Of a stretch of DNA of 64,000 nt, positions 20,098-28,982 are shown one piece after another. Origin of the DNA: Burkholderiales bacterium (lineage in GTDB: Bacteria; Pseudomonadota; Gammaproteobacteria; Burkholderiales; Burkholderiaceae_C); the NCBI GenBank assembly GCA_016192425.1, contig JACPUE010000068.1, positions 1-64,000 of the forward strand, in the 5' to 3' direction. The notes beneath the pieces were generated by a model. The model had not been told where the DNA came from, did not search any database, and worked only from the letters and a program-made list of their open reading frames with translations. Numbering within the stretch: position 1 is the stretch's first letter; every line of letters begins with the position of its first letter. Position numbers and translations under genes: made by a program.

Positions 20098-20637
20098 TTA
20101 CTTGAAGAAATCGCTCTGCTTCATGCCGCTGTCGCCCAGCATGACCACCCGGGTGGTGGTGTCTGAGCGCACCATCTTGGCCTGGCCCCATTCACGCTCG
20201 ATGTCTTCGGTGAAGCGGGTGTTGAACTCCATGATGGCCCCGCCCATTTTCAGCGTCTTGGTGCCTGTGACGCGGGCGCTCTTGCGGTTGGGGGCAATCT
20301 CGATGCTGTCGATCTGCTGGACGTATTCCATGGTCAGCATGCCGCCCATCTTGTCACCGACCTTCTCGAACGACTCGAAGGCATGGCGTTGGCTTTCACA
20401 GGTTTGCTCGCGGTTGGCAGTGGACTGCTGGCTGGTACCCATCATCGTCATGCGTTCGGTGCCGACATATTTGCTGCTGATCAGCTTGCAAATGGCTTCG
20501 GGATCCCGCGAGTAGAACGCGTGCGACTCCTGGCGGTAAAAATCGCGCACCTGGCTTTCATTGATCTGCCGCCCGCCCACCTGCGAGTACCAACCGGCAG
20601 CAACCACTGCCACGACAATGGCAACCTTCTTGAGCAT
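20098..20637 (-). CDS. Hypothetical exported protein
   Basis: 179 aa, not recognised. MLKKVAIVVAVVAAGWYSQ is a signal peptide or N-terminal anchor. The mature part begins with a helical segment (INESQVRDFYRQESHAFYS), then an SPDEAIC-like stretch (RDPEAICKLISSKYVG), as in NTF2-like ketosteroid-isomerase-fold proteins, and ends with beta-rich sequence (RFTEDIEREWGQAKMVRSD). An NTF2-like fold is a guess from this pattern. It is divergent from the alpha-2-macroglobulin gene and is convergent with nothing nearby. Confidence 0.72.
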   Translation of the reverse strand: MLKKVAIVVAVVAAGWYSQVGGRQINESQVRDFYRQESHAFYSRDPEAICKLISSKYVGTERMTMMGTSQQSTANREQTCESQRHAFESFEKVGDKMGGMLTMEYVQQIDSIEIAPNRKSARVTGTKTLKMGGAIMEFNTRFTEDIEREWGQAKMVRSDTTTRVVMLGDSGMKQSDFFK

Positions 20638-20796
20638 CCGCTTCCCTCTCTTGTGTAGTGTTGGGGCGGATTCTATGCAGGCGCCATGACGGGGGCGCAG
20701 GACGTGGTTGGAACAATGTGTAAGCACATGCAACGGCCACATGCCTGCCCAGTGCATTGGGTACGCTTGCGGGTTCTGTTTGTGCGAGGGGGCACC

Positions 20797-23700
20797 GTGA
20801 AATCCATCCCAAAAAGTCTCTGGCTGCTCGGCCTGCTGGCCGCCAGCAGCGCCCAGGCTTTGCAGATCACCCAGTTCTCGCCGCAGGGCGAGGTGGCGCG
20901 GGTGCGCCAGGTGGTGGCCAAGTTCGACAGTGCCGCCGTGCAGTTTGGCGACCCCAAGGCCCCGGCGCCGCTGGAGCTGCGCTGCAGCGACGCGCAGGCC
21001 AGCAAGGGCACGGGCCGCTGGACCAGCGAGCGCGAATGGGTGTATGACTTCGAGCGCGACCTGCCGCCCGGTGTGCGCTGCACGGCGCACATCAAATCAG
21101 ACTTCAAATCGGCCTCTGGTGCCCTGCTGAAGGGCGCTACCAGCTATCAATTCAATAGCGGTGGCCCTTTCGTGCAGAACCTGCGGCCCGGCACCTATGA
21201 GCCCATCGACGAGGAGCAGTACTTCGTGCTGCAGCTCAACGGCCCGGCCACCCACGAGAGTGTGCTGGCCCATGCGTGGTGCCAGCTCGATGGCGTGGGC
21301 GAGCGTGTGCCGCTGCGCCTGGTGGACGGCAAGGAGCGCGCCGACCTGCTCAAGGCCCAGGGCCTGGAGCGCCGCGCGGCGCAGGAGCCGCTGGCGGTGC
21401 AGACCCTGGCGTGCACCCGGCGCTTCACGTCTTCGGCCAAGGTGCAACTGGTGTGGGGCAAGGGTGTGGCCACGCCCAGCGGCGTGCCCAATACGGTGGA
21501 AAAACGCTATACCTACCAGGTGCGCGCGCCGTTCACCGCCGAATTCACCTGCGAGCGCGAAAACGCCCAGGCCGCCTGCCTGCCCATCCGCCCGCTCATG
21601 GTCACGTTCAACGCGCCGGTGCCGCGCAAGCTGGCGGCAGGCCTGCGGCTCAAGTCGGCGCAAGAGGTGGTCAAGCCCCAACTGCAGGAAGAAGAGGGGG
21701 GTGGGGCGCCTGCGCAGCAGGCCGATGAGCTGGTCACCAGCGTGCAGTTCGGGCCTCCACTGACCGAGAATGCCACCTACGCGCTGGAGCTGCCCAAGGG
21801 CCTGAAGGACGCCTCGGGCCGTCCCCTGGCCAATGCGCAGAGCTTCCCGCTCAAAGTGGCCACCAGCGGGCTGCCGCCGCTGGCCAAGTTTGCGGCTTCG
21901 CCCTTCGGCATCGTCGAGCGCTTTGCCGAAGGCCCGCAGGGCCCGGCGCTGTTCCCGGTCACGCTGCGCAACGTGGAGCCCGGCCTGCGCGTGCAAGGCC
22001 TGCAGGCGGGCACTGATACGCAACCGTCCCGCGGCAAGGTCAGCACGCTGCGGCCCACGCAGGATGCGGACATCATCGCCTGGTTCCACAAGGTGCAGCG
22101 CTACGACCGTTTTCTCATCGACCGCAGCCAGGCGCGGCGCGACGTGAAAGGCACCCTGCCCAAGGTGCTGGAGCAGGAAGACAAGGACTCCGTGCAGACG
22201 CGCATGGTCTCGCTGCTGGGCGGCCAGCAGGGCGTGCGTGCGCTGGATCTGCCCCGCCCCGACAAGGGCGACAAACGGCCTTTCGAGGTGGTGGGCATCC
22301 CGCTGGCGCCGGGCTTCCATGTGGTCGAGATTGCTTCACCCATGCTGGGCGCGTCGCTGCTGGACGAGCGCCATGGCAGTCCGCGCACCATGTACGTGCG
22401 CAGCATGGCCCTGGTCACCAACCTGGGGGTGCACTTCAAGCTGGGGCGCGAGAATGCGCTCGTGTGGGTGACTTCGCTGGACCGCGGCCTGCCCGTGGCG
22501 GGTGCGCAGGTGCGCGTGTCCGACTGCCACGGCAAGGAGCTGGCCACCGGCACCACCGATGCCCAGGGCCTGGCGCCGATCGAAGGGCTGTCGCCCGAGG
22601 CACCGTACTGCGAGAACGGCGGTGAAGGCGGTGCGGGCTACTTTGTCAGCGCGCGCCTGCGCGGCACCGACGGCGTGGAAGACATGGCCTTTGCCTGGAG
22701 CGAGTGGCAGCGCGGCATCGAACCCTGGCGCTTCAACCTGCCCACCAACAACGCCCCGCAGCCCGACGCGCGTGCCCATACCGTGTTCGACCGCATGCTG
22801 CTGCGTGCCGGGGAAACCGTTTCCATGAAGCACGTACTGCGCACTGAAACGCGCAAGGGCTTCGGCCTGCCCGAGCGCCGCCCGGACACGCTGGTCATCA
22901 CCCACGTGGGCAGCGGGCAGCAGTACACGCAGCCGCTGCAGTGGCGCAAGACCGCCACGGGCGGCCTGAGCGCGCAGAGCGAATTTGCCGTGCCCCCGGC
23001 TGCCAAGCTGGGGCTGTACGAGGTGGAGCTGCGCGGCACCGAAAACGACGTGGCGCTGTCCTCAGGGCGCTTCCGTGTCGAGGAATTCCGCCTGCCGGTG
23101 CTCGAAGGACGTGTGGGTCCGGCCGACAAGGGGCCGCTGGTCAACGTGCGCACCGTGCCGGCCAGTGTGCAGGTCAACTACGTGGCGGGCGGCGCGGCGG
23201 CCCAGTTGCCGGTGCGCGTGTCGGCGCTGGTGCGCTCCAAGCCGCTGCAGTTCGGCGACTACGAGGACTTCAGCTTCCGGCCTCCGCGCAACCGCCAGGC
23301 GGCTGCAGCAGGTGATGGTGAAGAAGAAGAGGCCGCCAGCCAGGATGCGCGCGTGATTGCCGACAAGCTCCCGCTCACGCTGGACCGCAACGGCGCAGGC
23401 CGCGTGGTGCTGGAGAACGTGCCGCGCGCCAGCGCCGCGCAGGACCTGTTGATCGAAGCCACCTACGCCGACCCCAACGGCGAAGTGCAAACCCTGCGCA
23501 GCACCCACACGCTGTGGCCTGCGGGCGTGCTGGCGGGCATCAAGACCGAGGGCTGGGCGTCCACCAGCCAGAAGCTGCGCTTCCAGGCGCTGGCGCTGAC
23601 CCCCGACGGCAAACCCGCTGCCGGTGTGCCGCTGCAGGTGCAGGCCATTGCGCGCATCACCACCAGCAGCCGCAAGCGCATGGTGGGGGGCTTTTACAGC

Positions 23701-26700
23701 TACGACCATCGTGTCGAAACCAAGGACCTGGGCACCGTCTGCACCGGCCAGAGCGACGCCCGCGGCCTGCTGCTGTGCGAGGCCAAGCTCGACCAGAGCG
23801 GCGAGGTGGAACTGGTGGCCACGGCGCGCGACAAGGCCGGCAACACCGTGGACGCAGCGTCGTCCGTGTGGATCACGCACCAGGGCGAGCTGTGGTTTGG
23901 CGGTGAGAACCACGACCGCATCGACCTGCTGCCCGAGAAAAAGAGCTACCAGCCCGGTGAGACCGCGCGCCTGCAGGTGCGCATGCCCTTCCGCTATGCC
24001 ACCGCGCTGGTGGCGGTGGAGCGCGAAGGCATCATCGCCACCCAGGTGGTCGAGCTGACCGGCAAGGACCCTACCGTCCACCTCAAGATCGAGGACGGCT
24101 GGGGCCCCAACGTGTACGTCAGCGTGCTGGCGCTGCGCGGGCGCCTGCGCGACGTGCCCTGGTACAGCTTCTTCACCTGGGGCTTCAAGGCGCCGCGCGA
24201 GTGGTGGACCGCCTACTGGTACGAGGGCAAGGAATACCAGGCCCCCACGGCGCTGGTGGACCTGTCCAAGCCCGCCTTCCGCCTGGGCGCTGCAGAACTG
24301 AAAGTGGGCACCAAAGGCCACCAGATCGAGGTCAAGGTGAGTGCCGACAAGGAGAGCTACCCCGTGCGCGGCAAGGCGCAGGTCACCATCACGGCCACCT
24401 TGCCCAACGGCAAACCCGCAGCCCACGCCGAAGTGGCGCTGGCCGCGGTGGACCAGGCGCTGCTCGAACTCATGCCCAACACCAGTTGGAATCTGCTGGA
24501 CGCCATGCTGCAGCGCCGCAGCTGGGGCGTGCAGACTTCCACCGCGCAGATGGAAATCATCGGCAGGCGCCACTACGGCCGCAAGGCCGTGCCTGCGGGC
24601 GGCGGCGGCGGGCGCGCCCCCACGCGCGAGCTGCTCGATACCCTGCTGCTATGGGAGCCCGCCCTCAAGCTCGACGCCAATGGTCAGGCCCAGGTGACGG
24701 TGCCGCTCAACGACGCGCTCACCACCTTCAAGGTCGTGGCCGTGGCCGACGCCGCCACCGGCCTGTTCGGCACGGGCGCGACCAGCATCCGCGCCACGCA
24801 GGACCTGCAGATCATCAGCGGCCTGCCGCCGCTGGTGCGCGAGGGCGACCAGTTCCGCGCCCAGTTCACGCTGCGCAACACCACCAAGGCGGCCATGAAG
24901 GTCGAGGTGACGCCGCGCGCCACGCTGCTTGAACTCAAGCCCCAGACCGTGGACATCCCCGCAGGCGAGGCGCGCGAGCTGGCCTGGATGGTGACCGCAC
25001 CCGAGCAACTGGGCCAGACCCGCGCCCAGGCCCTGCTGTGGGAGGTGGAGGCCAAGGCCCAGGGCGGCGGGGCACGCGACGCCCTCAAGGTCAGCCAGCG
25101 CATCATTCCCGCCGTGCCGCTGACGGTGCAGCAGGCCACGCTGGTGCAGGTCGATGGCAGCTATGCCCTGCCGGTGCAGCCGCCTGCCGACGCACTGCCT
25201 GAAAGCGGCGCCAAGCGCGGCGGCCTCAAGCTCGCGCTACAGCCTAAACTGGCCGAGGGCCTGCCCGGCGTGCGCGACTGGTGGGCGCGCTATCCCTTCG
25301 CCTGCCTGGAGCAAAAGACCAGCAAATCCATCGGCCTGCGCGATGCCAAGCTGTGGCAAACCGTGGTGGCGCAACTGCCCACCTACCTGGACGGCGACGG
25401 CCTGGCCCACTACTTCCCGCCGCGCGACGGCGACACGAACCGTGGCAGCGACACGCTCACGGCCTATGTGCTGGCCGCCACGCACGAGGCCGCAGCACTC
25501 AACCCCGCCTTTGCCTTGCCCGACGACGTGCGTGCGCCCATGGAGCGCGGGCTCACCGCCTTCATCGAAGGGCGCATCGAGCGCAGCTTCTGGAGCCCGC
25601 GCAAGGACCTGGACATGCGCAAGCTCGCCGCCATCGAGGCGCTGTCGCGCTACGGCAAGGCCCAGGGCCGCATGGTGGGCAGCATCACCGTGGCACCCAA
25701 CCAGTGGCCCACGCACAGCGTGATCGACTGGCTCAACATCCTCAAGCGCGTGCAGGACGTGCCCCAGCGCGAACAGCGCCTGCAGGAGGCCCAGCAAATC
25801 CTCAAGGCCCGCCTGTCGTACCAGGGTACCAAGCTCCTGTTCAGCACCGAGCAGGACGACTACTGGTGGTGGCTCATGCAGAACGGCGACGTCAACACCG
25901 CGCGCCTGATCCTGGCTGTGATGGACGACCCCGCCTGGAAGGACGACATGGGCCGCCTGGCCAACGGCTTCATCAGCCGCCAACAGGGCGGCGCCTGGCA
26001 CACCACCACCGCCAACCTGTGGGGCGGCCTGGCGCTGGAGAAATTCAGCGCCAAATTCGAGGCCACCCCGGTGTCTGGCACCACCAAGGCCGCCCTGGGC
26101 AGCAGCACGGCCAGCGTGGACTGGAGCAAGGTTGAACGCATCAAGCCCAGCGACGCCAGCGGCGCCGCGCACCAGACCACCTGGTTCGGTGCACCGGCAG
26201 CCCCCGGCATGCTGCGCGGCAACGGCATGTTCCTGTCTTGGGGGGCGGGCAAGGAAGCGCTCTCCGTCACGCACCAGGGGCCGGGCAAGCCCTGGCTCAC
26301 CGTGCAATCGGTGGCGGCCATCGCGCTCAAGGCACCCTTCAGCGCGGGCTACCGCATCGCCAAGACGGTGACCCCCATCGAACAGGCCAACAAAGCCCTG
26401 CCGCCGGGCCAGTACACGCGCGGCGACGTGTTGCGCGTGACGTTGGAGGTCACCAGCCAGGCAGACATGACCTGGGTCGCCATCACCGACCCCATCCCCG
26501 CAGGCGCCACCATCCTGGGCAGCGGCCTGGGCCGCGACTCCGAGATCGCCACCCAGGGCGAGCGGCGCAGCGGCGCAGGCTGGCCCGCCTTCGAGGAGCG
26601 CAGCTTCGAGGCCTTCCGCAGCTACTACGAATACCTGCCCAAGGGCACGGTGAAGATGGAGTACACCGTGCGGCTGAACAACGTGGGCGACTTCGCGCTG

Positions 26701-26784
26701 CCCCCCAGCCGCGCCGAGGCCCTGTACGCCCCCGAGATGTTTGGCGAGGTGCCGAATGGGCGGGTGAAGGTGCAGCCGCAGTGA
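20797..26784 (+). CDS. Bacterial alpha-2-macroglobulin (YfhM-like) protease trap
   Basis: 1995 aa from a GTG preceded by GAGGGGG. Signal peptide: KSIPKSLWLLGLLAASSAQA. The chain holds MG domains, then an A2M domain with LLDTLLLWEPALKLDANGQA, and the thioester motif Cys-Leu-Glu-Gln in WWARYPFACLEQKTS (about residue 1508), followed by a thioester-containing helical domain. Such periplasmic proteins trap attacking proteases by covalent linkage and usually pair with PBP1C, which repairs damaged wall. Here pbpC is the next gene but one, with a hydrolase in between. There is no Cys-lipobox, so it is soluble rather than lipid-anchored. Confidence 0.92.
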   Translation: MKSIPKSLWLLGLLAASSAQALQITQFSPQGEVARVRQVVAKFDSAAVQFGDPKAPAPLELRCSDAQASKGTGRWTSEREWVYDFERDLPPGVRCTAHIKSDFKSASGALLKGATSYQFNSGGPFVQNLRPGTYEPIDEEQYFVLQLNGPATHESVLAHAWCQLDGVGERVPLRLVDGKERADLLKAQGLERRAAQEPLAVQTLACTRRFTSSAKVQLVWGKGVATPSGVPNTVEKRYTYQVRAPFTAEFTCERENAQAACLPIRPLMVTFNAPVPRKLAAGLRLKSAQEVVKPQLQEEEGGGAPAQQADELVTSVQFGPPLTENATYALELPKGLKDASGRPLANAQSFPLKVATSGLPPLAKFAASPFGIVERFAEGPQGPALFPVTLRNVEPGLRVQGLQAGTDTQPSRGKVSTLRPTQDADIIAWFHKVQRYDRFLIDRSQARRDVKGTLPKVLEQEDKDSVQTRMVSLLGGQQGVRALDLPRPDKGDKRPFEVVGIPLAPGFHVVEIASPMLGASLLDERHGSPRTMYVRSMALVTNLGVHFKLGRENALVWVTSLDRGLPVAGAQVRVSDCHGKELATGTTDAQGLAPIEGLSPEAPYCENGGEGGAGYFVSARLRGTDGVEDMAFAWSEWQRGIEPWRFNLPTNNAPQPDARAHTVFDRMLLRAGETVSMKHVLRTETRKGFGLPERRPDTLVITHVGSGQQYTQPLQWRKTATGGLSAQSEFAVPPAAKLGLYEVELRGTENDVALSSGRFRVEEFRLPVLEGRVGPADKGPLVNVRTVPASVQVNYVAGGAAAQLPVRVSALVRSKPLQFGDYEDFSFRPPRNRQAAAAGDGEEEEAASQDARVIADKLPLTLDRNGAGRVVLENVPRASAAQDLLIEATYADPNGEVQTLRSTHTLWPAGVLAGIKTEGWASTSQKLRFQALALTPDGKPAAGVPLQVQAIARITTSSRKRMVGGFYSYDHRVETKDLGTVCTGQSDARGLLLCEAKLDQSGEVELVATARDKAGNTVDAASSVWITHQGELWFGGENHDRIDLLPEKKSYQPGETARLQVRMPFRYATALVAVEREGIIATQVVELTGKDPTVHLKIEDGWGPNVYVSVLALRGRLRDVPWYSFFTWGFKAPREWWTAYWYEGKEYQAPTALVDLSKPAFRLGAAELKVGTKGHQIEVKVSADKESYPVRGKAQVTITATLPNGKPAAHAEVALAAVDQALLELMPNTSWNLLDAMLQRRSWGVQTSTAQMEIIGRRHYGRKAVPAGGGGGRAPTRELLDTLLLWEPALKLDANGQAQVTVPLNDALTTFKVVAVADAATGLFGTGATSIRATQDLQIISGLPPLVREGDQFRAQFTLRNTTKAAMKVEVTPRATLLELKPQTVDIPAGEARELAWMVTAPEQLGQTRAQALLWEVEAKAQGGGARDALKVSQRIIPAVPLTVQQATLVQVDGSYALPVQPPADALPESGAKRGGLKLALQPKLAEGLPGVRDWWARYPFACLEQKTSKSIGLRDAKLWQTVVAQLPTYLDGDGLAHYFPPRDGDTNRGSDTLTAYVLAATHEAAALNPAFALPDDVRAPMERGLTAFIEGRIERSFWSPRKDLDMRKLAAIEALSRYGKAQGRMVGSITVAPNQWPTHSVIDWLNILKRVQDVPQREQRLQEAQQILKARLSYQGTKLLFSTEQDDYWWWLMQNGDVNTARLILAVMDDPAWKDDMGRLANGFISRQQGGAWHTTTANLWGGLALEKFSAKFEATPVSGTTKAALGSSTASVDWSKVERIKPSDASGAAHQTTWFGAPAAPGMLRGNGMFLSWGAGKEALSVTHQGPGKPWLTVQSVAAIALKAPFSAGYRIAKTVTPIEQANKALPPGQYTRGDVLRVTLEVTSQADMTWVAITDPIPAGATILGSGLGRDSEIATQGERRSGAGWPAFEERSFEAFRSYYEYLPKGTVKMEYTVRLNNVGDFALPPSRAEALYAPEMFGEVPNGRVKVQPQ
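21143..21159. repeat. Core of AT-rich repeat inside the macroglobulin gene
   Basis: GCTATCAATTCAATAGC has the GCTAT/ATAGC inverted ends of the intergenic repeat family and lies in frame in the macroglobulin gene, encoding about SYQFNS. Only the core is matched, so common descent with the intergenic copies is uncertain. Confidence 0.35.
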
Positions 26785-26958
26785 TGGTGGCGGTCCAGGC
26801 AACCTGCAGGGCCTGTGCTGCCCACGCGGGCGAGGCAGTCCACGGCTCTATTTTCAGGGCTATGTGATACTTTGGCCCCTGCGGGCAAGTCCTGATTTGC
26901 CATGGGGGGCGCGTGTCAACTGCTGCACGGATGCAGGCGACGCAGCCGAGGATTGCAG

Positions 26959-26975
26959 GCTCCCCCAGGGGGAGC
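26959..26975. terminator. GC-rich palindrome, possible terminator
   Basis: GCTCCCCC-A-GGGGGAGC is a perfect 8-bp inverted repeat in the 298-bp gap between the macroglobulin and hydrolase genes. No T-tract follows, so it may be a pause or RNA-stabilising hairpin, not an intrinsic terminator. Nothing else is recognised in this gap. Confidence 0.4.
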
Positions 26976-27082
26976 ATGCGGCCTTGTGGCTTCGCTTGCG
27001 GCCATCCTGCCCCCTTGATCGGATAGCGGGGTGAACCTCCCATCCGTTGGCCGTACCGCATCTTCACGTCCAATACACGTCC

Positions 27083-28963
27083 ATGAACCTGTTCCTTCGT
27101 TCGACTGCAGCACTGCTGTCTGCTCTTTTTCTTGCTGGTGCTGCCGTGGCCAAGCCGCAGGTGGCCACCCTCATCGTCATGCCGCAGGATTTGCGCCAGA
27201 ACCCGCAAATCATCAGTGACCTGGCTGCCAGGGGCATCAACCACGCCACGGTGTACCTCAGTTGGTCCGACGTCGAGGCACAGCCAGGCAGCTTCGATTT
27301 CTCGGCCTACGATTCGTACTTTGACCAGCTCACCCAGGGCGGGCTGTCGTTGATCGTCGTGCTCGATATGGGGGGGCGCACTTACTTTGATGCGGGTGGC
27401 AAGAGGTACCCTGACCGCACCACCGTGCCTGACTGGCTGTACAAGCAGATGCTCGGCGGCATCATGAAGAACTTCTCGGGCCAGTACACGCCGCAGCCTG
27501 ATTTCATGAACCCCACGGTGCGCGATCTCTCGGCCAGGTTCGTGCGCAATGCCGTGGCGCATATGCAGCAGCGTTACCCTGGCAAGATACTCGCCTACCC
27601 GATTGGTCTGCAGGAAGAGCACGAAATCAAATACGGCCAGACCGGCTACCAGTGGCGCGACTATGCCGACGGCGCGCAGGCGGCTTTCCGTGCACAGACT
27701 GGCAAGTCGCAGCCTGTTATCAACTACACCAGCGACATTGCCGCGGGGATGCCCCGCGCAGAGCCGCTGCTCAACACACACAAGCAATTCCGCGAAGCGC
27801 GCCTGAAGGAGACCACCTGCTTCTACGCCGATGCCATCCGCAGTCAGGGTGGCCGTGCGATGAGCTACTTCGGCGAACTCTTCACCGCACACGACGCCAT
27901 CTATGCCACCAGCGTGGCAGAGCAATTGGCCGACTGTCTGGATGTCGCCGTCATCGACTACAACTTCTACGACGGCTACAGCCTGTCCGCCGATGCGCGC
28001 GTGCTGCCCATGCTGGCCAACTACATGGCCTCGGTGGGCTACCAGCAGATCATGGTGGGTGCCTATGCCGAGCAGTGGGAGCGTGTGAAGAAATCCGCTG
28101 AGCTTCTGCCCGTCATCAACCGTAGCTTGTCCACGGCGCTGGCGCAGCCAAAGGTGATTGGCTATGAGGTGGGCGGCCTGCAGCGCCAGCTGGACGCACA
28201 GCTGGCCGGCACGATCGATCTGGAAAAGCTCCAGTCCCTGCGGGTGCAGCCCGAGGTGCCCGCTTCTGCCAGCCTAGTGCCCAGGCTTGCCATCGGCATC
28301 CTCGCTTCCACCACCAATTACTATGTGTGGCACGGCGACCGCAGCGGTGGTGTCAACGCGCACCGCGAGGCCCTGCTTGCCGCCTACGAGGTTCTGAGTG
28401 CTCAGCCAGACCTTGCCGTCCATGTCATCGGCGAGAAGAACCTGCGTGAAGACGACCCGTTGCTGCAACGCCTGGACGCCATCCTGGTGCCGCACCAGGC
28501 TGCGCTGCCCGCGTCCGTCAAGCAACAGCTCAAGGCGTACTGGAAGAATGGCGGAACGCTGGTGCAGGACATGCGCCTGGGTGAATTCGATGAAAACGGC
28601 AAGCTGGTCTACGACTGGATGCACGAGGTCTTTGGCATCGAGTCCCTGCACTGGAATCCGCGTGGCGGGATCTTCACCACGGGCGACGGCCAGTTTCTTC
28701 GCTTGAAGCCATCGCGCAAGCTCTACACCGGCTATGCGGCCATGGTTCCCCGCCCTGGCTACCGCCTGCTGGCGGCCGATATCCTGAGGAAGCGCCAGGG
28801 CATCATGGTGCGCGGCCCTCGCACACTGGTGTTTGGCTTTACGCCGCAAATGGTGGACGGCGTGTCACAGGACATGTGGAAAAAAATCTTTGTGCGCGAG
28901 ATATTGAATACCGTGCCTTGCGTTGCTGCCGCCAACTGCAAGGCGTCCGTGCAAAGCCGCTGA
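27083..28963 (+). CDS. Exported TIM-barrel hydrolase, GH42-like (putative beta-galactosidase family)
   Basis: 626 aa. Signal peptide MNLFLRSTAALLSALFLAG with an AVA-K cleavage site. The N-terminal barrel contains INHATVYLSWSDVEAQPGSF, an arrangement seen in GH42 and related clan GH-A enzymes. IGLQEEHEIKYG and MSYFGELFTAHDA are candidate positions for the acid/base and nucleophile glutamates. Residues about 400-560 resemble the GH42 trimerisation domain with a class-I-amidotransferase-like fold (VHVIGEKNLREDD, LKAYWKNGGTLVQDM). The substrate is unknown. It lies between the macroglobulin and pbpC genes, 20 bp before pbpC, so it may share their envelope-defence role. Codon use looks slightly less GC-extreme than its neighbours, which may indicate acquisition. 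Confidence 0.7.
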   Translation: MNLFLRSTAALLSALFLAGAAVAKPQVATLIVMPQDLRQNPQIISDLAARGINHATVYLSWSDVEAQPGSFDFSAYDSYFDQLTQGGLSLIVVLDMGGRTYFDAGGKRYPDRTTVPDWLYKQMLGGIMKNFSGQYTPQPDFMNPTVRDLSARFVRNAVAHMQQRYPGKILAYPIGLQEEHEIKYGQTGYQWRDYADGAQAAFRAQTGKSQPVINYTSDIAAGMPRAEPLLNTHKQFREARLKETTCFYADAIRSQGGRAMSYFGELFTAHDAIYATSVAEQLADCLDVAVIDYNFYDGYSLSADARVLPMLANYMASVGYQQIMVGAYAEQWERVKKSAELLPVINRSLSTALAQPKVIGYEVGGLQRQLDAQLAGTIDLEKLQSLRVQPEVPASASLVPRLAIGILASTTNYYVWHGDRSGGVNAHREALLAAYEVLSAQPDLAVHVIGEKNLREDDPLLQRLDAILVPHQAALPASVKQQLKAYWKNGGTLVQDMRLGEFDENGKLVYDWMHEVFGIESLHWNPRGGIFTTGDGQFLRLKPSRKLYTGYAAMVPRPGYRLLAADILRKRQGIMVRGPRTLVFGFTPQMVDGVSQDMWKKIFVREILNTVPCVAAANCKASVQSR

Positions 28964-28982
28964 TTCTGTCTCCATATCTTTC

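Noticed and set aside
16242-20105. 1287-codon plus-strand open frame opposite the GGDEF-EAL gene
   Set aside because: Antisense frame caused by high GC; composition rich in Arg, Gln, His and no recognisable motif.
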